Shown: piece after piece, positions 18,022 to 24,157 of the stretch
Numbering within the stretch: position 1 is the first letter of the stretch
Layout: every line of letters begins with the position of its first letter
Assembly: GCA_000402655.1 (NCBI GenBank)
Contig: AQSI01000002.1
Coordinates: forward strand, 84,156-148,155
Direction of reading: 5' to 3'
Length of the DNA: 64,000 nucleotides
DNA from: Fidelibacterota bacterium SCGC AAA298-D23
GTDB taxonomy: Bacteria > Fidelibacterota > Marinisomatia > Marinisomatales > Marinisomataceae
The notes under the pieces: model-generated
Told to the model about the DNA's origin: nothing
The model's database searches: none
The model's input: only the letters and a program-made list of their open reading frames with translations
Program-made: the position numbers and the translations under genes

Positions 18022-18327
18022 ATGATAAAACAACCATACTTAGTATCGCTTGAAAAAGGTAAAAGTTACGCATGGTGCGAATGCGCTGGATCTCAGTCGC
18101 AACCATTTTGTGATGGAAGTCATACAAAGATTAATAAACAGAGGGAAAATTTAGTAGAGAATCTCAAAGAAATAAGCTTTATAACAAAAGATTCTCAAAA
18201 GTTTGTCCTGTCAGAAACTAAGGAACCACTTGTCTTTACTGCTGAGAATGATACAGAGGTAAGTTTATGTGGTTGTAAAGAATCAAATAATGCTCCATTT
18301 TGTAGTGGGGAACATGCAAATATTTAA
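18022..18327 (+). CDS. CDGSH iron-sulfur protein, two domains (second degenerate)
   Basis: A 101-residue protein with two mini-CDGSH motifs, which bind [2Fe-2S] clusters through three cysteines and one histidine. The first is canonical (CECAGSQSQPFCDGSH, about residues 19-34). The second reads CGCKESNNAPFCSGEH (about 81-96), keeping the C-x-C, C and H ligands while replacing the D and S of CDGSH with S and E. The domains are separated by about 45 residues, unlike the shorter paralogue downstream. A Shine-Dalgarno AAAGGA precedes the ATG. Likely a redox or cluster-transfer protein; the exact partner is unknown. Confidence 0.9.
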   Translation: MIKQPYLVSLEKGKSYAWCECAGSQSQPFCDGSHTKINKQRENLVENLKEISFITKDSQKFVLSETKEPLVFTAENDTEVSLCGCKESNNAPFCSGEHANI

Positions 18328-18345
18328 AAAAGAAAGGAAACTGAT

Positions 18346-18573
18346 ATGAGTAATAGAAAAGAACCACATGTATTAGATATTAAAAAGGATAAAAATTACG
18401 CTTGGTGCCAATGTAGTGAATCTGAAGGCCAACCATTTTGCGATGGTAGTCATGAAAAAACTGATCACAAGCCAATAGTTTTTAAGTCAGATACATCAAA
18501 AGAAGTAGCACTTTGTGGTTGTAAACAATCAAAAAATGCTCCATACTGTGATGGAACACATTTAACATTATAA
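18346..18573 (+). CDS. CDGSH iron-sulfur protein, two domains
   Basis: A 75-residue paralogue of the upstream protein with two complete CDGSH motifs: CQCSESEGQPFCDGSH (about 19-34) and CGCKQSKNAPYCDGTH (about 56-71), each with three Cys and one His for a [2Fe-2S] cluster. Cytoplasmic, with no signal peptide. The ATG follows an AAGAAAGGAA Shine-Dalgarno. It is 18 nt after the first CDGSH gene and 2 nt before the DoxX gene, indicating one transcript. The tandem pair probably arose by local duplication. Confidence 0.92.
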   Translation: MSNRKEPHVLDIKKDKNYAWCQCSESEGQPFCDGSHEKTDHKPIVFKSDTSKEVALCGCKQSKNAPYCDGTHLTL

Positions 18574-18575
18574 TT

Positions 18576-18941
18576 TTGAGTATAGATTTAACATATTATA
18601 GAGCATTTGTTTTATTTATAGCACGCTTAGCATTAGCTGCTATCATTTTCAAAGCCGGTATTAACAAGTTACCGGTTTCAGAAGTAGGAGGCTTAGTAAA
18701 GCAATTACCTGAATTTCTTCGATATTTGGTTGTATTGTTTGAAATTGTTGGACCTATTTTTCTTCTAATAGGAATTCAATTTATAAGATTTCAATTACTT
18801 GGATCAGCTATGATTGCAGTAGTAATGCTTGGAGCAAGTTACATGAAATATTTTGTTGCTGGAAGTGCATTCATTTCTAGTGGTACAATGTATCCTTTTG
18901 CATTATTTTTATTGGCCTTGATTTTTCTAACGGAAGAATAA
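18576..18941 (+). CDS. DoxX-family membrane protein
   Basis: A 121-residue integral membrane protein of the DoxX/DoxD family, with four hydrophobic segments (about 9-27, 45-65, 68-85 and 100-118) and the typical FKAGINKLP after the first helix. Family members occur in redox and thiosulfate-related complexes; several act in oxidative-stress resistance. The first usable start is TTG at 18576, 2 nt after the previous stop and without an obvious Shine-Dalgarno, so the exact start is uncertain. Its context with CDGSH proteins and a glutaredoxin suggests a membrane redox role. Confidence 0.8.
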   Translation: MSIDLTYYRAFVLFIARLALAAIIFKAGINKLPVSEVGGLVKQLPEFLRYLVVLFEIVGPIFLLIGIQFIRFQLLGSAMIAVVMLGASYMKYFVAGSAFISSGTMYPFALFLLALIFLTEE

Positions 18942-18979
18942 ATTAATTATTATATTTGCGTTCACTAAAAGGGGAAAAT

Positions 18980-19387
18980 GTGAAAAAAACTATCTTATCT
19001 GTATTAGTTGTAATTTTATTTGCTGTTTTTGTTCAAGAGAAAATCGTAGAACAAGATATTCGTAAAGCTATTGTTATTTTTAATGAAAATCCAACATTTA
19101 CAAAAGAAACAATTGTTGAAGCAGACTTTGAAAACGCCGCAATAACAATGTTTACTGCTACATGGTGTGGTTTCTGTAAAGGTGCAAAGCAGTTACTTGA
19201 TGAAAAAGGAATTTCATATTTTGAAGTAGATGTTGAAGAGTACAATATATCAAAGCGCAAGTTGAAAGAAATTGGTATTGAAGACTTTTTTGTTCCTCAA
19301 ATATTTGTTGATGGTGTACCGATTGGTGGGTTTTCAGATCTGAAAAAAATCTTTGGCAGTGATATGCCAGTTCCAGAAGTTTCATAA
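18980..19387 (+). CDS. Membrane-anchored or exported glutaredoxin
   Basis: A glutaredoxin-fold thiol-disulphide oxidoreductase. I place the start at GTG 18980, which is preceded by GGGG (18971-18974) and opens a signal-anchor (KKTILSVLVVILFAVFV). A TTG at 18956 would extend it by 8 residues. The active site TATWCGFCKGAKQLL is CxxC with Gly-Phe between the cysteines, and the cis-proline region FVPQIFVDGVPIGGFSDL is clear. The catalytic domain therefore probably lies on the periplasmic side, unlike most cytosolic glutaredoxins. It ends the CDGSH-DoxX cassette and is followed by a terminator. Confidence 0.85.
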   Translation: MKKTILSVLVVILFAVFVQEKIVEQDIRKAIVIFNENPTFTKETIVEADFENAAITMFTATWCGFCKGAKQLLDEKGISYFEVDVEEYNISKRKLKEIGIEDFFVPQIFVDGVPIGGFSDLKKIFGSDMPVPEVS

Positions 19388-19410
19388 AATTAACCTTGGA
19401 TTTGAAATAA

Positions 19411-19440
19411 AAAAGGCGCCTTTGACTTGGCGCCTTTTTT
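19411..19440. terminator. Bidirectional intrinsic terminator
   Basis: A 10-bp stem (AAAAGGCGCC 19411-19420 with GGCGCCTTTT 19429-19438), 8-nt loop, a T run on the plus strand and an A run before the stem giving T's on the minus strand. It separates the glutaredoxin gene from the convergent gene at 19464. Confidence 0.9.
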
Positions 19441-19463
19441 GTATATGAGGTAACTAGAGATAA

Positions 19464-19955
19464 CTATTTTGAGTTGCTGAAAGCAAGACTTTCATCTTCT
19501 TCAACTTGACTAAGTTGAGGTTCAGTTTCATCAATTAAAATATCTTCTACTGCAACTTCGCTCTGTAAGACATCAAATACTTCATCCACGTAATTAGTTG
19601 AATATAGATTTCCGTTCCATTCAAATGTTTGTCCAGGACCTAATTCATTTCTAGCCACTAAAAATGCCTCGTTAAAAGAGAGTACAGGGGTAGTTTCAAT
19701 TACATCTAATGCTTCAACATTATCATGAAATGTTGGCACTGTTTCTGTAGCCATGGCTTCATCATTGACTGAATTACCTACGTTGGTGTTATTAACATTC
19801 GAGGTAATTTCTACATCCACAGTGCCTTCATTGCTAAAGCTTTCTGAGATATTATCGGATAGTTCTACTTCATTGGATTGATCCATTAGAAAAAACAAGG
19901 AACCGATACTTAAAATTACACCTGCTAATACGAATTTTTCAACATTATTATACAT
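19464..19955 (-). CDS. Membrane-anchored protein with GPG/WN motif, unknown function
   Basis: I prefer the ATG at 19955 (164 residues), because GGAG lies 8 nt before it and the first residues then form a signal-anchor (FVLAGVILSIGSLFFLM). An upstream ATG at 20021 would add 22 residues. The middle is acidic and low in complexity. A compact C-terminal segment FNEAFLVARNELGPGQTFEW plus NGNLYSTNY is shared with the gene at 21340-21726. I recall similar short motifs in uncharacterised FCB-group proteins but cannot name a family. It converges on the glutaredoxin cassette across a terminator and is transcribed away from the gene at 20052. Confidence 0.7.
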   Translation of the reverse strand: MYNNVEKFVLAGVILSIGSLFFLMDQSNEVELSDNISESFSNEGTVDVEITSNVNNTNVGNSVNDEAMATETVPTFHDNVEALDVIETTPVLSFNEAFLVARNELGPGQTFEWNGNLYSTNYVDEVFDVLQSEVAVEDILIDETEPQLSQVEEDESLAFSNSK

Positions 19956-20051
19956 ATTTTTAACTCCATTTGTTATGCCTCTTAATGTCTCTTTCATATT
20001 TTGTATACAATTTGTTTTCATTTTTGTTTCAAATATTTTATATATTTAACC

Positions 20052-20333
20052 ATGGAAGAAACAATAGGCATATCAGCATATCTTTTAGTTTGGGCTATAT
20101 TAACTATCAAGTCATTTGATTTAGCGCAGTCTTTAAGAGTTGCAATAAATAATGGAGATACAGTTCGTCCAATTGCTAAAACGTTTACTTCCGTTTTTTG
20201 TATTATTGTTGGATTGCTTTTTATGCAAACACATTTATGGTTTGATATTTGGGACCAAGGGTTAGTTATGGCCATCCATTTATTTATCATTGGTTATCAA
20301 ATGGTTATGATTTGGTATCCAAAACCTGAGTAA
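20052..20333 (+). CDS. Small membrane protein of unknown function
   Basis: A 93-residue protein with about three hydrophobic segments (residues 5-20, 42-58 and 66-86) and a short charged loop (RVAINNGDTVRP). I choose ATG 20052 rather than an in-frame ATG at 20001 that would overlap the divergent gene. No Shine-Dalgarno is seen; a TATATT-like element lies 5 nt before the ATG. The next gene starts 8 nt after the stop. No family recognised. Confidence 0.6.
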   Translation: MEETIGISAYLLVWAILTIKSFDLAQSLRVAINNGDTVRPIAKTFTSVFCIIVGLLFMQTHLWFDIWDQGLVMAIHLFIIGYQMVMIWYPKPE

Positions 20334-20341
20334 TACATAAA

Positions 20342-21337
20342 ATGGAAAAAGTTTTCGTCAGTGGTGGTTCTGGATTTATATCACTACATCTTATCTCAAA
20401 GCTCATTCAAGAGGGCTACAAGGTACGTACATCCCTTCGATCTTTAGATCGCAAGCAAGAAGTGATAGATGCAGTTGAAAAAGAGGTATCAACAGAAGGT
20501 ATGCTCGAATTTTGTGAGCTGGATTTATTAAAAGATGAAGGGTGGGATGAAGCTGTTGCTGGATGCGATTATGTGCAGCATATTGCCTCTCCAATACCTA
20601 CTAGTCATTCCAACGACTACGATATAGTGGTCAAACCAGCTGTAAACGGTATTAAAAGGTGTTTAGAAGCTGCTTTAAAGAATAATATCAAACGTTTTGT
20701 AATGACGTCCTCAGTTGCAGCTGTAGGTGGCTCTAATCATAAAAATGAGTATGATGATTCCGATTGGACTGATTTAAGCATGAATGTTGCACCATATCAG
20801 ACCAGCAAGACTAAAGCTGAACGATTTTTATGGGATTTTATGGAAAAAAATAAAGATAAAACTGAAATGCAGGCTGTAGCTATTAATCCTTCACTGGTTG
20901 TAGGAAAATCTTTATCTAATGATGTCGGAACATCGAATTTAGTGGTCAAGCGTATGATTGATGGATCATTGCCATTTGCTGCTAATATTTGTATCAATAT
21001 TGTTCATATTAAATGTATTGCTGACTTGCATGTGCAAGCAATGACAGATGACAGAGCGGTAGGAAAACGATTTATAGCATCTACAAGACATATCTGGTTT
21101 CCTGAGCTAGCCAAATTATTAAGGAAAAATGGATATAATGCACCTAAAATTGAACTTCCATCATTTCTTGTAAGGTTATATGCAATCTTTGATAAGCAGG
21201 TAAGACATTTAACAGCAGATATTGATATCACAAGAATTTATCATTCTAACAACGCTAAGAATATCCTTGGTTGGAAGCCAAGAAGCGCTGAACAAGGTGT
21301 TTTAGAAGCGGCAGCTCAAATAAAACAGCTTTTATAA
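20342..21337 (+). CDS. NAD(P)-dependent epimerase/reductase (dihydroflavonol-reductase-like)
   Basis: A 331-residue extended short-chain dehydrogenase. The Rossmann motif VFVSGGSGFISLHLI is at the N-terminus, with TSLRSLDRK after the second strand as in NADPH-preferring dihydroflavonol-4-reductase/3-beta-HSD-like members. The catalytic YQTSK (Tyr-x-x-x-Lys) is at about residues 156-160, preceded by VMTSSVAAVGG with the active-site serine. It is probably a cytoplasmic ketone or aldehyde reductase; the substrate is not predictable. The ATG lies 8 nt after the small membrane protein. The convergent gene at 21340 begins its stop only 2 nt away. Confidence 0.85.
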   Translation: MEKVFVSGGSGFISLHLISKLIQEGYKVRTSLRSLDRKQEVIDAVEKEVSTEGMLEFCELDLLKDEGWDEAVAGCDYVQHIASPIPTSHSNDYDIVVKPAVNGIKRCLEAALKNNIKRFVMTSSVAAVGGSNHKNEYDDSDWTDLSMNVAPYQTSKTKAERFLWDFMEKNKDKTEMQAVAINPSLVVGKSLSNDVGTSNLVVKRMIDGSLPFAANICINIVHIKCIADLHVQAMTDDRAVGKRFIASTRHIWFPELAKLLRKNGYNAPKIELPSFLVRLYAIFDKQVRHLTADIDITRIYHSNNAKNILGWKPRSAEQGVLEAAAQIKQLL

Positions 21338-21339
21338 AT

Positions 21340-21726
21340 TCATTTAGTGATTTTATTTAAAAAAGTATAGTTAATCTCATATTTATCACTGTCCTTATAT
21401 GATCTAACTGCTACAACATCTCCTAATGTTTCTTCCGAAGCATAAGTTTTTTTATCTTTATTGATATCTACAACTTCATCTGCAATGACAATAATGGTTT
21501 CATAATAAAAATTGGTAGTAAAGTATCGATTATTCCACATAAAAATTTTACCAGGGCCTAATTCTTTTCGTGCTTCTCTAAAGGCTTCTGAAAAGGAAAT
21601 TTGATCTTCATTACGGTATTGTTCTAAATAGTACGTTCGTTCAATCATTCCATCACTATCTATTCGTTGATTATCATTTAAATCAGAAGAGTAGAAGGCA
21701 AGAAAGATATATAGATTTGCTAGCAT
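21340..21726 (-). CDS. Exported protein with GPG/WN motif, paralogous to 19464 gene
   Basis: A 128-residue protein with a short N-terminal hydrophobic segment (LANLYIFLAFY). The segment FSEAFREARKELGPGKIFMW plus NNRYFTTNF (about 44-72) matches the C-terminal motif of the gene at 19464-19955 almost residue for residue (F-x-E-A-F-x-x-A-R-x-E-L-G-P-G-x-x-F-x-W-N). A strong Shine-Dalgarno AAAGGAGC precedes the ATG. Function unknown. Two copies within 2 kb, flanking an unrelated reductase, suggest a local duplication or a mobile cassette. Confidence 0.7.
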   Translation of the reverse strand: MLANLYIFLAFYSSDLNDNQRIDSDGMIERTYYLEQYRNEDQISFSEAFREARKELGPGKIFMWNNRYFTTNFYYETIIVIADEVVDINKDKKTYASEETLGDVVAVRSYKDSDKYEINYTFLNKITK

Positions 21727-21781
21727 TTAAGCTCCTTTTGAGTTATCCTCAAATTTCTTTCTCAACTTCTTAACATTTTAA

Positions 21782-21808
21782 TTGAAATAATGTTCCTTAA
21801 TTTATAAA
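21782..21808 (+). promoter_or_regulatory. Candidate promoter for the structured RNA
   Basis: TTGAAA (21782-21787) and TATAAA (21803-21808) with a 15-nt spacer lie directly before the structured RNA. Initiation about 6-7 nt after the -10 would begin the transcript at about 21814. Spacer length is suboptimal. Confidence 0.35.
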
Positions 21809-21813
21809 TTATG

Positions 21814-21927
21814 GAATCATCAGGACGGGAGAAATCCCACCAACCGAGCTTAGGCCACGGTGGTTTGTCAAGTGACAGATGAGCAGCAATGCTGAAAATA
21901 TCTGAAGCCCTCTGATGAGGGCTTTTT
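21814..21927 (+). ncRNA. Riboswitch-like structured leader RNA with terminator
   Basis: A non-coding stretch that folds by hand into a multibranch element. A closing stem pairs TCATC (21817-21821) with GATGA (21878-21882). Inside it lie GGGA-GAAA-TCCC (21827-21838, GNRA loop), ACCG (21843-21846) with CGGT (21858-21861), and TGTC-AAGT-GACA (21866-21877). AGCA-GCAA-TGCT (21882-21893) follows, then an intrinsic terminator GCCCTC/GAGGGC (21907-21922) plus TTTTT. The 5' segment TCATCAG (21817-21823) is also fully complementary to CTGATGA (21912-21918) inside the terminator, so the two pairings exclude each other. This is classical switch architecture. The next gene begins at 21976 after an AAGGAGGT site. 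I could not match it to a known class. Confidence 0.6.
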
Positions 21928-21975
21928 CATTTAACACCTGATGTATTGAATTAATATTAATTAAGGAGGTACATC

Positions 21976-22620
21976 ATGAAACCATATAATTATGGGCAGG
22001 GAAGTAAGAAGTTGTGGTACAACGATTATCCCGAGCCGTCTTACAAACTCATCACCATAGACTTCTCGTATGCTATGGAGCGTTTTACAGTTTATTATCC
22101 TTTTGGACAGCGCTTTAAAGAAGATATTCCCTTAAAACGCTTTGAGGAGATTTATCAATGTCATAAATGTCATGACTTTTATGGTCGATTAAGCGATTGG
22201 GAATATGAAATGAATCCTGAGGTGCGTAAAGTGAATAGTGAATTTTGCAGAGAGTTTCCAGATGAAGGAGGCTATTGGTTTATCCATTGTCATTGCGAAG
22301 GATATTTTTGCTCTAATTGTACTACTAGATTAAGTACGCGTCGTCATTTATCAAATAAGTTAATACTAACTCCAAAGGATAAAGATCAGGACTTTTATAT
22401 TAGCTTTACAAGTGCTATGTCAATGATGCGACGAAGTGCAAAATTTGACTATCACTTCAATAGTTGTTTTCGTAAAAAGAAAAAGCAAAAGCATTTTATC
22501 GAATGGCGAAAACAATTTCAAAGAGAAAAACACCATAGTTTGATGCGTCATTGGTATTGGAATGTATGTTCAATCCACTTACAAAATATACTTGAAAGAG
22601 AGGTGGGTAGAAATGAGTAG
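21976..22620 (+). CDS. Cysteine-rich putative zinc-binding protein, unknown
   Basis: I do not recognise this 214-residue protein. It has an ideal Shine-Dalgarno (AAGGAGGT, 21963-21970) and lies directly after the structured RNA and its terminator, which may control it. Two cysteine groups, CHKCHDFYG (about 56) and CHCEGYFCSNC (about 103-113), look like a split zinc ribbon. The C-terminal third is strongly basic (RKKKKQKHFIEWRKQFQREK), suggesting nucleic-acid binding. By eye the coding sequence is richer in G+C than the helicase genes downstream, hinting at different ancestry. The stop overlaps the next gene by 8 bp. Confidence 0.65.
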   Translation: MKPYNYGQGSKKLWYNDYPEPSYKLITIDFSYAMERFTVYYPFGQRFKEDIPLKRFEEIYQCHKCHDFYGRLSDWEYEMNPEVRKVNSEFCREFPDEGGYWFIHCHCEGYFCSNCTTRLSTRRHLSNKLILTPKDKDQDFYISFTSAMSMMRRSAKFDYHFNSCFRKKKKQKHFIEWRKQFQREKHHSLMRHWYWNVCSIHLQNILEREVGRNE

Positions 22621-22855
22621 TCTGATTGTGAGTAAACATTTTATGGAACGATTTTTTGAACGAGTGTTAAAATCTGAATGTACTTATTGTCGTTATGATG
22701 TGTTAAATAAAATGCAAGAAATGATGCATCATTATGAGAGCAATGCTTTTAAAACATTCAAATCCTCCTCGAAAAAAGTAAAACTACCATTCGGAAAAAA
22801 ATATCATGCTGTTGTACAAAATAATACGTTGATTACTTGCTATAAGGTCGATTAA
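22613..22855 (+). CDS. Small HFxER protein, paralogue of the gene at 23679
   Basis: An 80-residue protein started at ATG 22613, which overlaps the upstream stop by 8 bp and follows a GAGAGGTGGG Shine-Dalgarno-like run. It shares with the protein at 23679 the pattern V.KHF.ER..ERVLK, a shared Y, then SS..K.P.G..Y..V..N.LIT.Y over its whole length. The layout resembles small RelE/DUF4258-like proteins (short N-terminal helix with HxxR/ER, C-terminal strands ending LIT.Y), but that is a weak resemblance. Possible toxin-like or regulatory role; not established. Confidence 0.6.
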   Translation: MSSLIVSKHFMERFFERVLKSECTYCRYDVLNKMQEMMHHYESNAFKTFKSSSKKVKLPFGKKYHAVVQNNTLITCYKVD

Positions 22856-22997
22856 AAGGAAAGAAAAATGAAATATTATAAAAAAACTTGATTTTAATTT
22901 TTAAAAATATTTATTTATTAGTGAGATATTTCTGATTTTTATCACCAATTCTCCGCAATACTTTAATCAAAAATTAAACAGGGAAAGGAACGCCTAT

Positions 22998-23270
22998 ATG
23001 ACGCTACATTTATTTAATCCAAATTCAAAAGAATACAAAAAAATAGAACAAATCTATCAGAACAATACATGCATGATCTGCAACCTTCCTATGAAGATGC
23101 ATAGTTTATACTTCTTTTCATTTGACAAGGAAAAGGTAAAAGATGGAGAAATGCATGAAACATACCATATTGGATGCAATAATTGCTTTTCGCTATATGA
23201 CTCAGATTTTGTCTTGGTACAAATTGATATGAGACATTTCATTGGTTATACAATAAGAAATTTAGCTTAA
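22998..23270 (+). CDS. Small CxxC protein of unknown function
   Basis: A 90-residue protein with CMICNLP (about 31-37) and a later GCNNC (about 64-68), which could together hold one zinc ion. No signal peptide. A good Shine-Dalgarno (AAAGGA) precedes the ATG. It is separated from the upstream gene by 142 nt of AT-rich sequence in which I see only the start signals, and is followed by a 10-bp dyad. No family recognised; it belongs to the small-gene cluster at the left end of the accessory region. Confidence 0.6.
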   Translation: MTLHLFNPNSKEYKKIEQIYQNNTCMICNLPMKMHSLYFFSFDKEKVKDGEMHETYHIGCNNCFSLYDSDFVLVQIDMRHFIGYTIRNLA

Positions 23271-23277
23271 CTACATA

Positions 23278-23303
23278 TTAAAATGTATTATATTACATTT
23301 TAA
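23278..23303. repeat. Perfect 10-bp inverted repeat
   Basis: TTAAAATGTA (23278-23287) and TACATTTTAA (23294-23303) flank TTATAT. There is no T tail, so it does not look like a standard terminator. The right arm TACATTTTAA recurs exactly at 23621-23630 in front of the gene at 23679, so the pair may be binding sites for one regulator. Confidence 0.6.
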
Positions 23304-23408
23304 AATATATATAAAAATAACATTTATTTAGATTACGCAGTTTAACAATATAAGACAATTCAAGAAGAGTAGACGTAAGTATTAGTACTCGTTGCAACCA
23401 GCATAGAG

Positions 23409-23521
23409 CGTCGCAACGACTGGACAGTCTACAGTAGCTAAATCGTCGCAACGACTGGACAGTCTATAGTCGATAAATCGTCGCAACGACTGGAAAAGTC
23501 TACAGTCGCTAAAACGTCGCG
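23409..23521. repeat. Three tandem 35/36-bp repeats with nested dyads
   Basis: Three head-to-tail copies start at 23409, 23444 and 23479 (35, 35 and 36 bp), each opening CGTCGCAACGACTGG. A truncated fourth copy (CGTCGCG) begins at 23515, and a degenerate partial copy lies just upstream (CGTTGCAAC, 23390-23398). Copies 1-2 each contain GTCG-CAA-CGAC and GACTG-GA-CAGTC dyads that share GAC; copy 3 changes GGACAG to GGAAAAG, breaking the second dyad. No open frame runs through the block, and it is richer in G+C than its surroundings. It fills most of a 408-nt gap between genes. It could be an iteron-like protein-binding array or an RNA hairpin array. Confidence 0.85.
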
Positions 23522-23614
23522 AGCATGTATCTTAATCAATTAAAATTTGTAAAATCTTAATTTTTTTTCTCCTCATTAAAATTGTTTTGAAATACTTAAA
23601 AATTGAAAAACTAC

Positions 23615-23638
23615 TTGACATACATTTTAAGATGTAGT
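23615..23638 (+). promoter_or_regulatory. Candidate promoter with overlapping dyads
   Basis: A consensus -35 TTGACA (23615-23620) lies about 60 nt before the ATG at 23679. Overlapping it are the dyads ACTAC (23610-23614)/GTAGT (23634-23638) and TACAT (23621-23625)/ATGTA (23632-23636). The -10 is poor (TAAGTT at 17-nt spacing). The arrangement suggests a repressible promoter for the cassette that follows. Confidence 0.4.
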
Positions 23639-23678
23639 AAGTTGATTCATGATTAAAAACTTAACAAAGGAACAAAAC

Positions 23679-23927
23679 ATGCAATTATTAAACGGAATAA
23701 GAGTTACAAAGCACTTTATAGAACGTTATGCTGAAAGAGTGCTTAAAATTGGTAAATATAATTACTCTGCAATGCGAATTAAAGTACTAGAAGATCTTAT
23801 TGAACGTATGACTATGGTTGAAAAACAAAGCTTTGGTTTATTATGTTCATCTAGAAATTTAAAATTTCCCCTTGGTGGAGTCTATAGAATGGTAATTTGT
23901 AACAAATCTTTAATAACAATATATTAA
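23679..23927 (+). CDS. Small HFxER protein, paralogue of the gene at 22613
   Basis: An 82-residue protein started at ATG 23679, which has AAAGGA 7 nt upstream; an earlier in-frame ATG at 23649 lacks such a site. It is a full-length paralogue of the 22613 protein (VTKHFIERYAERVLK versus VSKHFMERFFERVLK at the N-terminus; LITIY versus LITCY at the end). It lies between the repeat array and the gene at 23942, 14 nt away. If related to RelE/DUF4258-type proteins, it and the 71-residue product downstream could form a toxin-antitoxin-like pair, but I cannot show this. Confidence 0.6.
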   Translation: MQLLNGIRVTKHFIERYAERVLKIGKYNYSAMRIKVLEDLIERMTMVEKQSFGLLCSSRNLKFPLGGVYRMVICNKSLITIY

Positions 23928-23941
23928 TAATAGGAGTTAAA

Positions 23942-24157
23942 ATGTCATACGATGCAGAAAAAGTACAATTAAAAGATATCATTGAAACATTTAAGAGTAA
24001 AGTACGTAGATTAAAAGGACTAACAAAATATATGCCTGGATTACTCCATGGAACAGTAGAAATGATGGATGCGTTAATTTATAAATATGAAAATGATAAA
24101 ATTTTAGATGTTGATAGCATACATTTTTATATGAAGGAAAATCATGACAAAAACTAA
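23942..24157 (+). CDS. Small helical protein of unknown function
   Basis: A 71-residue protein, probably mostly helical (EKVQLKDIIETFKSKVRRLKG..., EMMDALIYKYENDK), with no signal peptide. The ATG follows an AGGAG Shine-Dalgarno. Its stop lies inside the start region of the next gene (14-bp overlap), so the two are translationally coupled and likely functionally linked. It could be a small partner of the 411-residue protein or of the adjacent HFxER protein. Confidence 0.55.
   Translation: MSYDAEKVQLKDIIETFKSKVRRLKGLTKYMPGLLHGTVEMMDALIYKYENDKILDVDSIHFYMKENHDKN

Noticed and set aside
21876..21925. Hammerhead ribozyme core
   Set aside because: CTGATGA occurs inside the terminator, but no GAAA strand or NUH cleavage site is positioned to form the three-stem core; CAGATGA nearby has a mismatch at an invariant base.
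21814..21927. S-adenosylmethionine (SAM-I) riboswitch
   Set aside because: The end ACAGATGAG and a P1-like stem are reminiscent, but the conserved core (the GCAACC and TGAAACCC-type segments in order) is missing and no methionine gene follows.
22856..22997. Hidden gene in the AT-rich gap
   Set aside because: All frames are short and interrupted; only the ribosome-binding site of the next gene stands out.
23390..23521. CRISPR array
   Set aside because: The units are directly adjacent with no unique spacers, only three full copies exist, and no cas gene is present in the window.
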